A stretch of DNA of 64,000 nt, taken from contig CM062813.1 in assembly GCA_031772625.1 (NCBI GenBank), forward strand, positions 689,698,420 through 689,762,419, given 5' to 3'. The DNA comes from Pinus tabuliformis (taxonomy: Eukaryota; Streptophyta; Pinopsida; Pinales; Pinaceae). How positions within the stretch are numbered: the first letter of the stretch is position 1; each line of letters opens with the position of its first letter. The notes beneath the pieces were generated by a model, which was not told where the DNA came from, ran no database searches, and saw only the letters and a program-made list of their open reading frames with translations. The position numbers and the translations under genes are program-made. Below are positions 54,029-64,000 of this stretch, piece after piece.

Positions 54029-55090
54029 TAATTAGACCCTTTGTGAGATGATTGTAAGGAACTTGTACTTCTTCATCCTCTGCCTCCTAAAATAGAGTAT
54101 GCTCTGCCTCATATCCCTGATATGTTTGTAGAGGAAATCCGGTTTTCTTTTAGCAAGTTGTGGGTCTGTCATGGGCAGACACATTTTCCCTCTTATCCAT
54201 ACAACTCGATTATGCATTGAGTCTATCATCCAAGGGTTGAGATATATATCTCAATACCAAGCACCTAACACCGCATTCATGTCTAGATAGTGGGCTTTAT
54301 AGCTCGATATGGCCCGACTCAAGCAGACATTTATGTAGGAAGGATTGATAATATATTCGGTTGGGGTCTGTTGAGCATCTTTCTTTTGATAGTCGATTTG
54401 CAATCCTATTTTGTCTCTTGTAAATGTGGGAATGTTGATGGATTAGAATACTTTGATCAATGCTTTAATGTTGGTTTTCCAGTTGTCAAGAGATGGAGAG
54501 TTGTCAAGAGATGGAGAGTGCAGTGAGCCATTCCCATTAGCCTAATCAGTGACAGTTTTGGAGTCTCCAAAAATCTTGATCTCCTGAAGTCCGAGCCAGT
54601 TAGCACAATGAAGAACTCCCCATAAGGCAAGGAGTCCGGCTCTTGTGTTGGTTCTAGTCCCACCATGCCAGTGGAAAAGATAAGAATGTGCAGCATTTAT
54701 GAAAATAGCCATGCCACATCCGCATAAATTGAATGAAAAAGACCCATAAAAGAAACCTATAGGGAATGTTTCCCAAATGTTGCAAGGTGGAGGGATGTGT
54801 AGTGGAGTTGGAGTTGAAGGTGCACAATACTCAAGGTGAAAATTTATAATCTTGCACCAGGTGCGCTAGATGCTGGGTTTCTCATTATCAAATATAAGAG
54901 CATTTTGAGTCTGCCATATGCCCTGTATGATGAAGAAAACCAGTGCTCAGTGGAGATGAGAGTTTGTGGTCCAACTGTATAAACATGAGAAAATGTCGAT
55001 ATGATCCTAGGATGGTGGCTTCTCAATCGTATGCAATATCTTTATCCAAACTGCTGTGGCAAAGGGACAGTGAAATGCAATGCGTTGACA
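54029..55090 (-). pseudogene. LINE fragment: zinc-binding end of RT and RNase H
   Basis: Minus-strand frames give RIAFHCPFATAVWIKIL, then IWQTQNALIFDNEKPSI and a linker, then an RNase H domain of plant LINE type: GCGMAIFINAAHSYLFHWHG, GTRTNTRAGLLALWGVLHCA and NWLGLQEIKIFGDSKTV. The Asp of GDSK and the Glu region (changed to Gly in RAGLLAL; family RAELLAL) are the catalytic places. The rest reaches WMIDSMHNRVVWIRG near 54180-54220. Several stops and shifts occur. It is in the same orientation as the LINE at 52488-53161 but from a different place in the ORF, so it is a separate insertion. Ends are not defined. Confidence 0.82.
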
Positions 55091-56155
55091 CGAAACGATG
55101 AGTAGAATTTTCTTAGTAAATTGTTAAACTTTTCAAATGGAGTTGTATAATTGAACTATTTAGATAAAGCTCACATAATTCCATATGTTTGCATTTTGGT
55201 TGTGTGAGTTAAATTGTGTTTGTTGTGCACTACAACTAAAGTTTCTTGAATTTTACCAATGCATTTATCAATATAAAATATACGATCTGCTTATTAACTT
55301 ATGAATCATGATGTGTGGACCTTTGTTTATATGATTTTTATTTCAAATACAGATAGATAACCAAAATGAAGACATCAGAAACCAAAATTTTTGTATACCA
55401 GCTAAAGATGAGATGTTGACAAGTGTTTTTAGATTTTCAAATATCTCTCATTTCAGGACATCTAATTCTGAAATTCTGCCCATGTTAGTTATTGGCATAT
55501 CATGAATATGCGAGGCCTTTGTTAACGTCAGTTTATCTGGCCTTTTATGTGCTCTAGGTTTTGAATAGCCTTCAGTGAGTCGTGTTTAAATTCAATTCAT
55601 CTATTATTTGGCCATGGACTTGTCCATATCAGTTGGCTGTGTTCTTTGCCTTGGCAGTATGGATCTCATTCTCTGAAAATTAATGTTGTTTTTGGTCTTT
55701 GTGATAAGTGCAGCATCAACATTGAGAAATCTAAATACATTGATTGAGTGGAACAACATTGAGAAATATAAACAATAACAGAAAAATTATATAGATTATA
55801 TTAATTTGTTTGAAATCCAAAACCTTGAGTATACTTCTTCCAATCGAAAATATTATGGTCCTTCCTTGTGATAAGGAAACATTAGAGAGTATATGTTGAT
55901 GTGACAAACAAGTTTCATGTTGAAGTGTGATGTGTGGTTACGTAGAAGCACGAACATGAATCTTTGAATGTAAAACAAGTAGCTAAATGGATATGGTATA
56001 TTTTAGTAAATGCATAGGTGATGGTCTTTTCTATGTTTTCTCCATTGAGCATCTCTGGAAATTTGAATAAAGTCGAAGGAATTTTCCTCCTTGAAATATA
56101 GATATTGGAAAAACCTGGGGGATTCTTTCTTCTTTTTGAGGATGTTACTTTGCTG
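55091..56155. other. No gene recognised
   Basis: AT-rich sequence with no frame of known family and no clear repeat. Confidence 0.4.
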
Positions 56156-57030
56156 TGGCAGTTTTGGTGCCTCAAGCTGCAGGGACATTGAGTGAGGTTC
56201 ACAAGGCATAGTCTAACAAGGTGAAATTTTGGTCTTTTTTGGTACAGTTTTGGTCCCTCAAGTTGTAGGGGCATTGAGTGAGGATCACAAGGCATAGTCT
56301 AACAAGGTGTTTTGGTTTCTTTTAAGGTAGTTTTCTTAGCTAATTTTGCCTAGGATCAGAAATGTGGAGAATTTTAGTTTAAGTCACAATATTAACCACA
56401 AATTGTTAAATTCATTTTTATATTAAAAAAGCAATTTAAACAATAATATATTACAATCTCACCTAAAACTACAGCTACAGGGACATCGAGTGAGGTTCAC
56501 AAAGCATATTTTAGTTTAAGTCATTAAGTTGCACAATACTAGCAACCAAAGGTTTTTTCAAGTGGTAAAATTTATTTTTATATTAAAAAAATAATTTAAA
56601 CAATAAAATAATATATTGTGATCTCACCTCAGAGCTACAGGGACATCGAGTGAGGTTCACAAAGCATAGTTTAACCAGGTGAACTTTTGGGTTTTTAGGG
56701 TAGATTTTTTAGTTGATTTTGCCTCTGATCCGAAATGTGGAAAACTTTAATTTTAGTTCAGAAATGTGGAAAATTTTAGTTTTAGTTATTAAATAGCACC
56801 ACACTAATAATTCAAATTTTTCCAAATCATTAAATCCATTTTTACATTAAAAAAGTCCAATTTAAACAATAATATATTGTGATCTTACATCGCAAAAAGA
56901 ATCCAAATTTTAGTTTTAGTTATTAAGTTACACAACACTAATAACTCAAATTTTCCCAAATCATTAAATCTATTTTTACAATAAAAAAATCCAATTTACA
57001 CACTAATATATTGTGATCTTACCTAGCAAA
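56156..57030. repeat. Degenerate complex tandem array
   Basis: Two kinds of unit alternate. One contains CAGGGACATCGAGTGAGGTT and CACAA(A/G)GCATAGT (near 56180, 56268, 56475, 56638). The other contains CACAATACTA...AAATT, then TTTTTA.ATTAAAAAA, CAATTTAAACAATAATATAT and TGTGATCT.ACC (near 56387, 56531, 56796, 56931). Spacing is irregular, about 85-265 bp. The minus-strand frames over it are not genes. Confidence 0.8.
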
Positions 57031-57335
57031 AAGAATCCAAAAATGGCTTATTACACTACACTCACAATATCAGGAAATAAACAGGGACTAGTTCAAGAAC
57101 TTGAAAGTCACAGCACTCCACTATTCACGCTGAATAAAAGTCAAGATTGTCTATATATTTTTATAGTTCATTTTTTAAAGATAAAGCCAAAAGATTGCCT
57201 ATATATTTTTATAGTTCATTTCTTAAAGATAAAGCCAAATACATGTGTAGTTTGGTTTTTATCTATTTTCTTTTTTTTGGAAAACCCCATTGTTATATTT
57301 TATTGGGTACTTAAGTTAACTAAGTTTACAGGGAA

Positions 57336-57744
57336 TTTGGTTGTAGAGTTGTAGAGGAACCATATACCACTGATGATGATTGTTTTCTCTAGGCTTTCTG
57401 CTAAAGGCAGCTTCAGCAGCAGGAACACCACTCTGTTTTGCTTCTTCGGGTCTCTGTCTGTGTTTAGCAATGTCTCTGTCTGTGTTTAGCAATGTTTCGG
57501 GTACTTTACTGTCTTTGTTGTCTCTGTTTAGCCTTGTTTCGGGCACTTTACTGTCTCTGTTCAGCTATGTATATGTGTCGGGTCGTATAAGAGGCCATAT
57601 CAAAAATTGAGGTCCTCTGAGAACTAACAATGTGAACACTTGTGTAAATTGCCAACCTCTTGGCAAAACTTTCAAGGCCACAGCCTTACTGTAATTTTTG
57701 CTTTTTTGTATAATAATAAAAGTAGACAGATCTAGAAAAAAAAA
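57336..57744 (+). mobile_element. Short 5'-truncated LINE 3' end
   Basis: It is flanked by AACTAAGTTTACAGGGAA (57318-57335) and AACTAAATTTACAGGGAA (57745-57762), 17 of 18 bases alike. It ends in an A-run after AATAATAAAAGTAGACAG, a typical plant LINE 3' tail. The body (CTGTCTGTGTTTAGCAATGT units, twice, and TTTCGGGTACTTTACTGTCT, twice) is noncoding 3' sequence. Confidence 0.82.
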
Positions 57745-57762
57745 AACTAAATTTACAGGGAA

Positions 57763-60515
57763 ATTAGAATAAAAAGCCACAAGCTTCTTGTATTTTTTTC
57801 TATGGGAAAAAAACTATTTCTTTATATTTATAAAAAGCTATTAATAAAGTCTGTCTGTGGTAGTTCAAATGGGGATGGCTGAAGCTTCACCTAAAAAATA
57901 AAAAAGTCTTACTAAACCTAAAAAAAAAATAATAAAAACACTTTTCTATATTTTTTGGATTACATATTACTGAACTCTTCTTTTTCCAAGCCATTCATTT
58001 TTCTTTACCTCGAATCTTTTCTCTTTGAAAAATTCATTTTTCTTTCCCTCAAATCTTTTCTCTTTGAAAAGTTTCCTTTGCCGCAAAGTATACCTTGCTG
58101 TATACCTTTGTATTTTTATTTTTTCAAACAGAATTAGTTGGTTCTCATTACTTGGCGCCTGTGCTTTTGTTAATGGAAACCAGGGAACCCTCGTTGCAAA
58201 AATAATAACCTTTAACGAAATCTTACAAAAGTAAATCTTTAAATCTGTATACGGAAGAAAACAAAATCTGCTGCAGAAGATGGTATATGTATATGAAGAT
58301 TTCATAGGAAGTTTCAATGTAGCTTTCAGCTATGAAAATTGGTCTTATTTCCCCTGTAAACTGAATAATGGTGCAGTCCTTAATTGTTACAAGGATGTAA
58401 AATGTGTTTAAATATACGTAAACAAACCAAAGGACAAACAAACAATGCTAAGCAATGCCCACAAAAACAGGGATTAACTAAAGTATATACAAGGAGACAC
58501 ACTGGGTAGCGACAGATTTATGATTTAGTGTTTTAGTAGAACTTCACCATTCAAACGACTTTTGCTGTGCCAGTGCACTCATAAAATCCAAAGCTCCACC
58601 TTTTAGCTGAGAGCTTGTACAGTCGGCCTGCCCGATTATCAAACCAATGGCTCTGCTGCTGTTGCAAAATTGAAATAGTTATTGAATGCAATCTTTGGAG
58701 CTGCTTTCATAGTCGGCCTCCAGATTGTCAAATCAAATGATGAGTCTGCCAAAGAGTAATCACGAACCAAAGAGTAATCACGAATGAGAATAGTAGAAAG
58801 AGTTGAGTTTTTGGGTTCATATAGGTTATTGAATTTAGGTTTCTGTGATCCATATCAATTTAGAGAAGAATCTTCAGCGAAAATTATATAGAGATAATTT
58901 TTGCCAACGCGTTTCGAACCAACCAATGTGATTCATTGTCAGGACAACCAGATCTTACTATGCATTATAAATAGGTCGGATAGAATATCCAAATAACGGC
59001 TAAATAGAGCATAGAGCAATAGAGAATATCTAGGTTCTGAAGAGAATATCAGGTTTTGAAGCAATTAGTTTAAAATTAAGGAAACATGAAACTATATGCA
59101 TAGAGCAGTGGAGAACACTATATTAAGTTGAGTTGAGTTTTTGGGATTCGTATAGGTTTCGAAGCAATTAGTTTCAAGTTAAGGAAACATGAAACTATAT
59201 ACATAGAGAGTTATATTGATGGACTGTTCATTTATTTTAATTTATAAATATTTTGGTTTTTATGATTTATTTTAAGTCAATTTGTTTAAAATATTTTTAG
59301 AATAGTATATTTATATGGTGTAATCTGTAAAATCTAAGTGTTTTCGATATTTTTTAGAGTATTGAATCTATTTATATATTAAAAAGTTCATTTTAAATAA
59401 CAAAAAATTACAATTTCACCAAAAATAATATTACCAAATTAAAAAAAAAAAACTACCAAATTAAAAAAAAAAAACCAAAATATTTACCTAATAACTATTT
59501 TTTAACCAAAAAAACTACAAATAACCGTTCATTGTACAATAAAATGAAACTAATAATAACTTTTACCAAAGACAAAAAGATATATAATAAATAAACCCAT
59601 ATATATAAATCATTACTATTATTATTATATATACATATATAGATATAAGGTTTTTTGTTTTCTTTTATTTAATAGTGTTATAAAATTATAAAAATAAAAA
59701 AATACCAAAAAAAACTTTTAAATATTTTTTTTCTACCTTTTGTAGAATGAATTAAAGTACTTAATCATTCAAATTAGTTCATTAAATTATAATAATTCAT
59801 TAATATCTTTTTCGAAATTTAAAACATTCTAAAGTCGCAAATGTTTATATATTTATTAGAATAATAAATAAATAAGCATGTTTTATTTTACATTATTATT
59901 GTAATTATAATATTATATATTATATATTATAATGTGGTATAAAGTTAAAAAGGTGGAGTGATAAATTTTAATGTTTATTAAATAATGTTACAAAGTGATA
60001 GTTTTTGGAGTGAGATTTGCTTGTCGTAATATAAAATATTATGAGCTTAGAGAATCTTTTGATAAAAAATAATAAAATGTGCTATAAATATGGGATTATA
60101 TCTTAATCATCTTAATGCCTTTTACAAGGAATAATATCTGGTTATTATTACACATTTCAAGGAAATATGTGTTTTATAGAAAAACAACATCCACTTCACT
60201 ATAGTCACAAGTGAAACAACATTCAAACTTTCTTGTAATGACAAGTGGAACTCAAATATAACAAGGAAAACAACTAAAGTTGTAATTACCAATTGCATTA
60301 AGTGATGGAAAGAATTTCAAAGCATCAAGGTGAATCTTTGAGTTATGTCTATGTGGTTCTAAAATGTAAAAGATAAAGTAGCAAAAGTAACAATTGGCTT
60401 TAATACTGGAAAAAACACTAGTTATTATTACTCTTTTTCTCAGTGACACCACAAAATTAAAATACATTACATAAGATAGATACAACTTTGAGATAACAAT
60501 AATAAAGACCAAAGT
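57763..60515. other. AT-rich DNA, no gene recognised
   Basis: A direct duplication of about 55 bp (GAAGCAATTAGTTT...AAGGAAACATGAAACTATAT) occurs at about 59053-59105 and 59161-59213. A GTTGAGTTTTTGGG motif repeats at 58801 and 59135. From 59250 to 60100 the sequence is almost wholly A/T. Nothing coding is visible. Confidence 0.45.
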
Positions 60516-60672
60516 AGATCCATCTTAACTCCATATCTATCAAGCGTTGAGAGGGATCCAATCTCTCGAGGTGCAAACCTCTTTCTTGAGTGAAAAACTT
60601 GAGGAAAAGTTTGCACCTCGAGAGATTTGATCCCTCTTGGTGCTTGATAGATCTAGAATTAGGATGGTTCTA
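60516..60672. repeat. Imperfect long hairpin (candidate small-RNA precursor or foldback)
   Basis: The left arm core at 60535-60578 and right arm core at 60609-60652 pair over 44 bases with 5 mismatches, clustered in one bulge. The ends include ATCTATCAAGC/GCTTGATAGAT and CTCTCGAGGTGCAAAC/GTTTGCACCTCGAGAG. Pairing continues outward more weakly to about 60518 and 60670. The loop is 30 bases. Size and shape fit a plant miRNA-type precursor, but also a foldback element; no mature sequence is known to me. Confidence 0.8.
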
Positions 60673-60732
60673 GGCTAGTTATATAATATTGTATAATATC
60701 TATATTTGTATCTGTATGTTTCTTTCGTAGTC

Positions 60733-61215
60733 CCTCTCTCTATGTCACCCCCCAAACACACACACTCTCTCTCCATTTCTATCTCTATTTCTCCCTCCCT
60801 CTTCCTCTCTCTCTCTATCTCTTCCCTCTCTCTCTCTCTCTCCCTCTTATCTCCTTCTCTCTCTCTCTTGGCCCACACTCTCCTCTCTCTCTCACTCTCT
60901 CTCCATCGCTCCCTTGTCACTCCCTCTTTCTCCCTCTATGTATTTTTTCTTCCTACCCTCTCTCCCCCCCTCCAACTCCATCTCTCTCTCCTTCTCTCTC
61001 TCTCCCTTTCTCTCCCACCTTCCTCTCTCTCTCTCTCTCTTTTCCCTCCAACTCAGTCATTATCTCCCTCCCTATCCCCTTCTCTCTCCCCTCTATCTTT
61101 GTGTCTCCCCTTCTCTCTCTCTTGCCCTTCTCTCCCTATCTCCCCCCCATCTCCTCTCTCCATCATCCTCTCTCTCTCTCTCTCTCCAACTTTTTCACTA
61201 TCTCCTTCCGTCTCC
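60733..61215. repeat. Long (CT)n-rich polypyrimidine tract
   Basis: About 480 bp of CT repeats are interrupted by CCC, AT and ACAC. Frames on both strands (Ser/Leu/Pro or Arg/Glu) are repeat artefacts. Confidence 0.95.
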
Positions 61216-61654
61216 CCCTTAAATTTGATCCCACTGTATTGTGTTTAAGAAAGTATCTAAATTGAAAAAACTCAATTGGTTGTAAAATATTAAACCTATA
61301 TTTTTGATCAATCATGTCAAAGAAAATACAATAATGAAAAACTTAAAAAAAATCATGCATTATCTTTCCTCTATTATTGTTAGTCACTTTGCTTGCTCTT
61401 ATGGCTTGGATCCTTAGTTAAGATGGATCTATGTTGGTTCTTAATAATACTATTTATATTATATACATTTCACAACTTTAAATATAAAAGTATTCTCATT
61501 TTTAATTTTAATAAAACCTTAATTAATTTCTATAGGAATAACTTAGATATATCTCAAAAGTAATTAAAAAAATTATTTTTAGCTTCATTAATATTTTTTT
61601 TTCTAAAATTAAATTAAAATAAAATATTTTTGTTGTGAAATAAGTTACGGTTTT
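61216..61654. other. AT-rich spacer, nothing recognised
   Basis: No gene, repeat or signal that I can support. Confidence 0.5.
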
Positions 61655-61868
61655 TTGGCATGTGGTGTTGAGATTGCAACAAGATGATGGAGCTTAGTGA
61701 AAAGAGTCGCCTTCACTAAGTGGGCCCGCAGACAAATTATGGCGCAAGTTCTATTTTTGATCACAGTGTGGATGATCACAATGTGGGTGACCAAAGTGTG
61801 AGTGATTACAATGTGGGTGACCAAAGTGTGGGTGACCACAGTGTGGGTGATCAAAGTCTATTTTTAGA
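61655..61868. repeat. Inverted-repeat arm (X) with 15 bp tandem array
   Basis: The segment 61665-61745 (TTGAGATTGCAACAAGATGA...CACTAAGTGGGCC...GGCGCAAG) recurs in inverted orientation at 62975-63056. Then 61757-61858 is an array of about seven 15 bp units of the type GTGTGGGTGACCAAA, ending AGTCTATTTTTAGA. Because 15 is a multiple of three, a frame with a VGDQS-type repeat is open; I do not call it a gene. Confidence 0.85.
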
Positions 61869-62802
61869 TGTAGAAATTTTGAATAATTTAACACATATTC
61901 AACAGAGATTATCCTGATCATGTACTATTGCGGAATACATACACAATACGTAAGCTCCTCTATGTTGATCATCAATATAGCAGCATCAATAACAATAAAA
62001 CATCAAGAGCATTCACACATTAACACAGTATGTAACCCGGGGAAAGCATCTCGCTAAAAACCCCAACTATCTGTATATTAATGATTGAGACCATGTAACA
62101 TTACAAAGTACAATGCTTATCACAAGCAATCCAGTACCAGCTCCACCTGTTACACACAATACAACTCAGATCTGATCTCCAAATCTATTCCACTGCTTGC
62201 CTGCCTCCACTGCTCAATACCTGCTCAAGAACTGATGAGAATGGATCACCAAACTCGTATTTCACCTCAAAATAATCACTCACACTTTGTTGGACGTGAG
62301 CAAAGGCTACAATACTGGGCAAATACGTGAGCAAACTCATTGGCATACTCAATCCCTTGATTGTGCAAGATCTGGTGCACAACTATAGTCACAACTGATA
62401 GCAATCTGATTCTTTACCACCTGTCCCTGTTGAACTGAACATGCACTGACATGCAACTGAGTTAACTGATGTATTCTATAGTTGTATTATGAGTTAATAA
62501 TTAGTATAACAACTCATCATTAGTCTATTTGCAGTTAGACTAATTACAACTAGTTTAACCAAGTCAAATTGAACACAACTCCATCAACTCCACAATCAAC
62601 TCCACCAAACTCAACTGATTGAGTTCTAACTGAAGTCATGCATGCAACAACTCAATTGACTCATAAGAAAAGCGCATTTCCTTCTAACAGCTGCATGTGC
62701 CACCTCTGTAGCTCAAACTGAAGTGCTCCAAGAGAATAAGATCAAGTTTATAGTCCAAATATTATTATGAGACAATAATATTTGACTTTTCTATTTTTGA
62801 CA
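61869..62802 (-). repeat. LTR copy, minus orientation (left arm of inverted pair)
   Basis: It starts TGTAGAAATTTTG and ends CTATTTTTGACA (TG/CA). It is the reverse complement of 63063-63997, with only a few percent difference by eye. No primer site or polypurine tract lies at either end, so it is not an ordinary end of an element here. Both sides are flanked by TGATCAAAGTCTATTTTTAGA and its reverse complement. Confidence 0.85.
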
Positions 62803-63062
62803 ACCAGTCTAAAAATAGACTTTGATCACTCACACTGTGATCACTCACACTTTGATAAAAAATAGAAGTCCATCTATTTTTTCCAACTTGACCAATCATC
62901 CATAAACAGCAACTTGCAATCCATAGACATGATCCATATGTCTAAAAATAGACATAGTCTAAAAATAAACTTGCGCCAAAAAAAGCCTGCAGGCCCACTT
63001 AGTGAAGGCGACTCTTTTCACTAAGCTCCATCATCTTGTTGCAATCTCAACATTAGACTGGC
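62803..63062. repeat. Spacer of the inverted LTR pair, contains inverted X
   Basis: It starts ACCAGTCTAA and ends TTAGACTGGC, so its own ends are inverted. It holds a short inverted version of the 15 bp array (CACTCACACTGTGATCACTC) and the inverted copy of 61665-61745 at 62975-63056. The middle (62860-62960) has no counterpart on the left. Confidence 0.8.
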
Positions 63063-63997
63063 TGTCAAAAATAGAAAAGTCAAATATTATTGTCTCATAA
63101 TAATATTTGGACGATAAACTTGATCTTATTCTCTTGGAGCACTTCAGTTTGAGCTACAGATGTGGCCCATGCAGCTGTCAGAAGGAAGTATGCTTTTCTT
63201 ATGAGTCAGTTGAGTTGTTGCATGCATGACTTCAGTTAGAACTCAATCAGTTGAGTTTGGTGGAGTTGATTGTGGAGTTGATGGAGTTGTGTTCAGTTTG
63301 ACTTGGTTAAACTAGTTGTAGTTAGTCTAACTGCAGATAGACTAATGATGAGTTGTTAAACTAATTATTAACTCATAATACAACTATAGAATACATCAGT
63401 TAACTCAGTTGCATGTCAGTGCATGTTTAGTTCAGCAGGGACAGGTGTTAGAGAATCAGATTGCTATCAGTTGTGACTATAGTTGTGCATCAGATCTTGC
63501 ACAATCAAGGGATTGAGTATGCCAATGAGTTTGCTCATGTATTTTCCCAGTTTGTAGCCTGTGCTCATGTCCAACAGAGCGTGAGTGATTCTTTGGAGGT
63601 GAAATACGAGTTTGGTAGACCATTCTCATTCAGTTCTTGAGCAGGTATTGAGCAGTGGAGGCAAGCAAGCAGTGGAATAGATTTGGAGATCAGATCTTAG
63701 CTGTATTGCGTGTAACAGGTGGAGCTGGTACTGGATTGCTTGTGATAAGCATTGTACTTTGTAATGTTACATGGTCTCAATCATTAATATACAGATAGTG
63801 TGGGGTTTTTAGCGATATGCTTTCCCTGGGTTACATACTGTGTTAATGTGTGAATGCTCTTGATGTTTTATTGTTATTGATGCTGCTATATTGATGATCA
63901 ACATAGAGGAGCTTATGTATTGTGTATCTATTCCGCAATAGTACATGATCAGGATAACCTCTGTTGAATATGTGTTAAATTATTCAAAATTTCTACA
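63063..63997 (+). repeat. LTR copy, plus orientation (right arm of inverted pair)
   Basis: It starts TGTCAAAAATAGAAAAGTC and ends AAAATTTCTACA, followed by TTG at the window edge, which would fit the start of a TTGGTATC-type primer site. It may therefore be the 5' LTR of an element that runs off the window. The GGGTTACATACTGTG and CATTAATATACAG regions are LTR-like but no family is assigned. Confidence 0.8.
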
Positions 63998-64000
63998 TTG

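Noticed and set aside
60675..61248. Ser/Leu-rich and Arg/Glu-rich frames
   Set aside because: They are translations of the CT tract.

Overview
The window is nuclear DNA of a land plant, almost certainly a seed plant with a large, repeat-rich genome. The evidence is the element set (plant Ty1/Copia elements, a chromodomain Ty3/Gypsy element, plant-type LINEs with zinc-binding and RNase H tails, tRNA-derived SINEs, a hAT transposase; primer sites matching initiator tRNA-Met) and two dead host-gene copies, one of PP2A B55 and one of the photosystem I antenna protein Lhca3. I see no intact host gene, no tRNA or rRNA gene and no prokaryotic feature. Paired LTRs that I compared by eye differ by about 5-7%, and insertions are nested, which suggests slow turnover (gymnosperm-like). 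The species cannot be read from the sequence.

Left part (1-20.6 kb). A broken hAT transposase (1-1411) is followed by simple repeats and unassigned DNA. Copia element A lies on the minus strand (3862-9277) and has lost gag. Copia element B, also minus (9739-14793), keeps gag through RNase H in broken form. B is bracketed by two direct copies of a ~398 bp flank, and the right copy carries the site without the insertion. Next come an intronless PP2A B55 pseudogene (15654-16504, minus) and a probable minus-strand LTR element G (16509 to about 20591), known only from a candidate 3' LTR, a polypurine tract and arrays of tandem repeats.

Middle (20.6-33.9 kb). Chromovirus C (plus, 20592-32509) has a truncated 5' LTR carrying a SINE, no gag, and protease, RT, RNase H, integrase and chromodomain pieces. 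Element D (22833-29397) sits inside it at the RT/RNase H junction. D has ~2.3 kb LTRs and a 2 kb interior without pol that encodes a coiled coil, a G-patch and two zinc knuckles. A decayed ORF of unknown function follows (32820-33880).

Right part (34-64 kb). This holds an Lhca3 pseudogene (36140-36748, minus), a 1.36 kb retroposed insertion with an 18 bp target duplication and an open 311-codon frame (38660-40016), a SINE-like piece next to a Copia fragment E (40850-42531), and Copia element F (minus, 46538-53493). F was inserted into a 136 bp tandem duplication and is itself broken by a solo LTR and a truncated LINE. Further on are two more LINE fragments, a degenerate tandem array, a long imperfect hairpin (60516-60672), a 480 bp CT tract, and at the edge a pair of ~935 bp LTR copies in inverted orientation (61869-63997).

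The genes do not work together as a system. The value of the window is the order of insertions and the unusual element structures. Roughly: C before D and before its SINE; the 136 bp duplication before F, and F before its solo LTR and LINE; the inverted LTR pair looks youngest.
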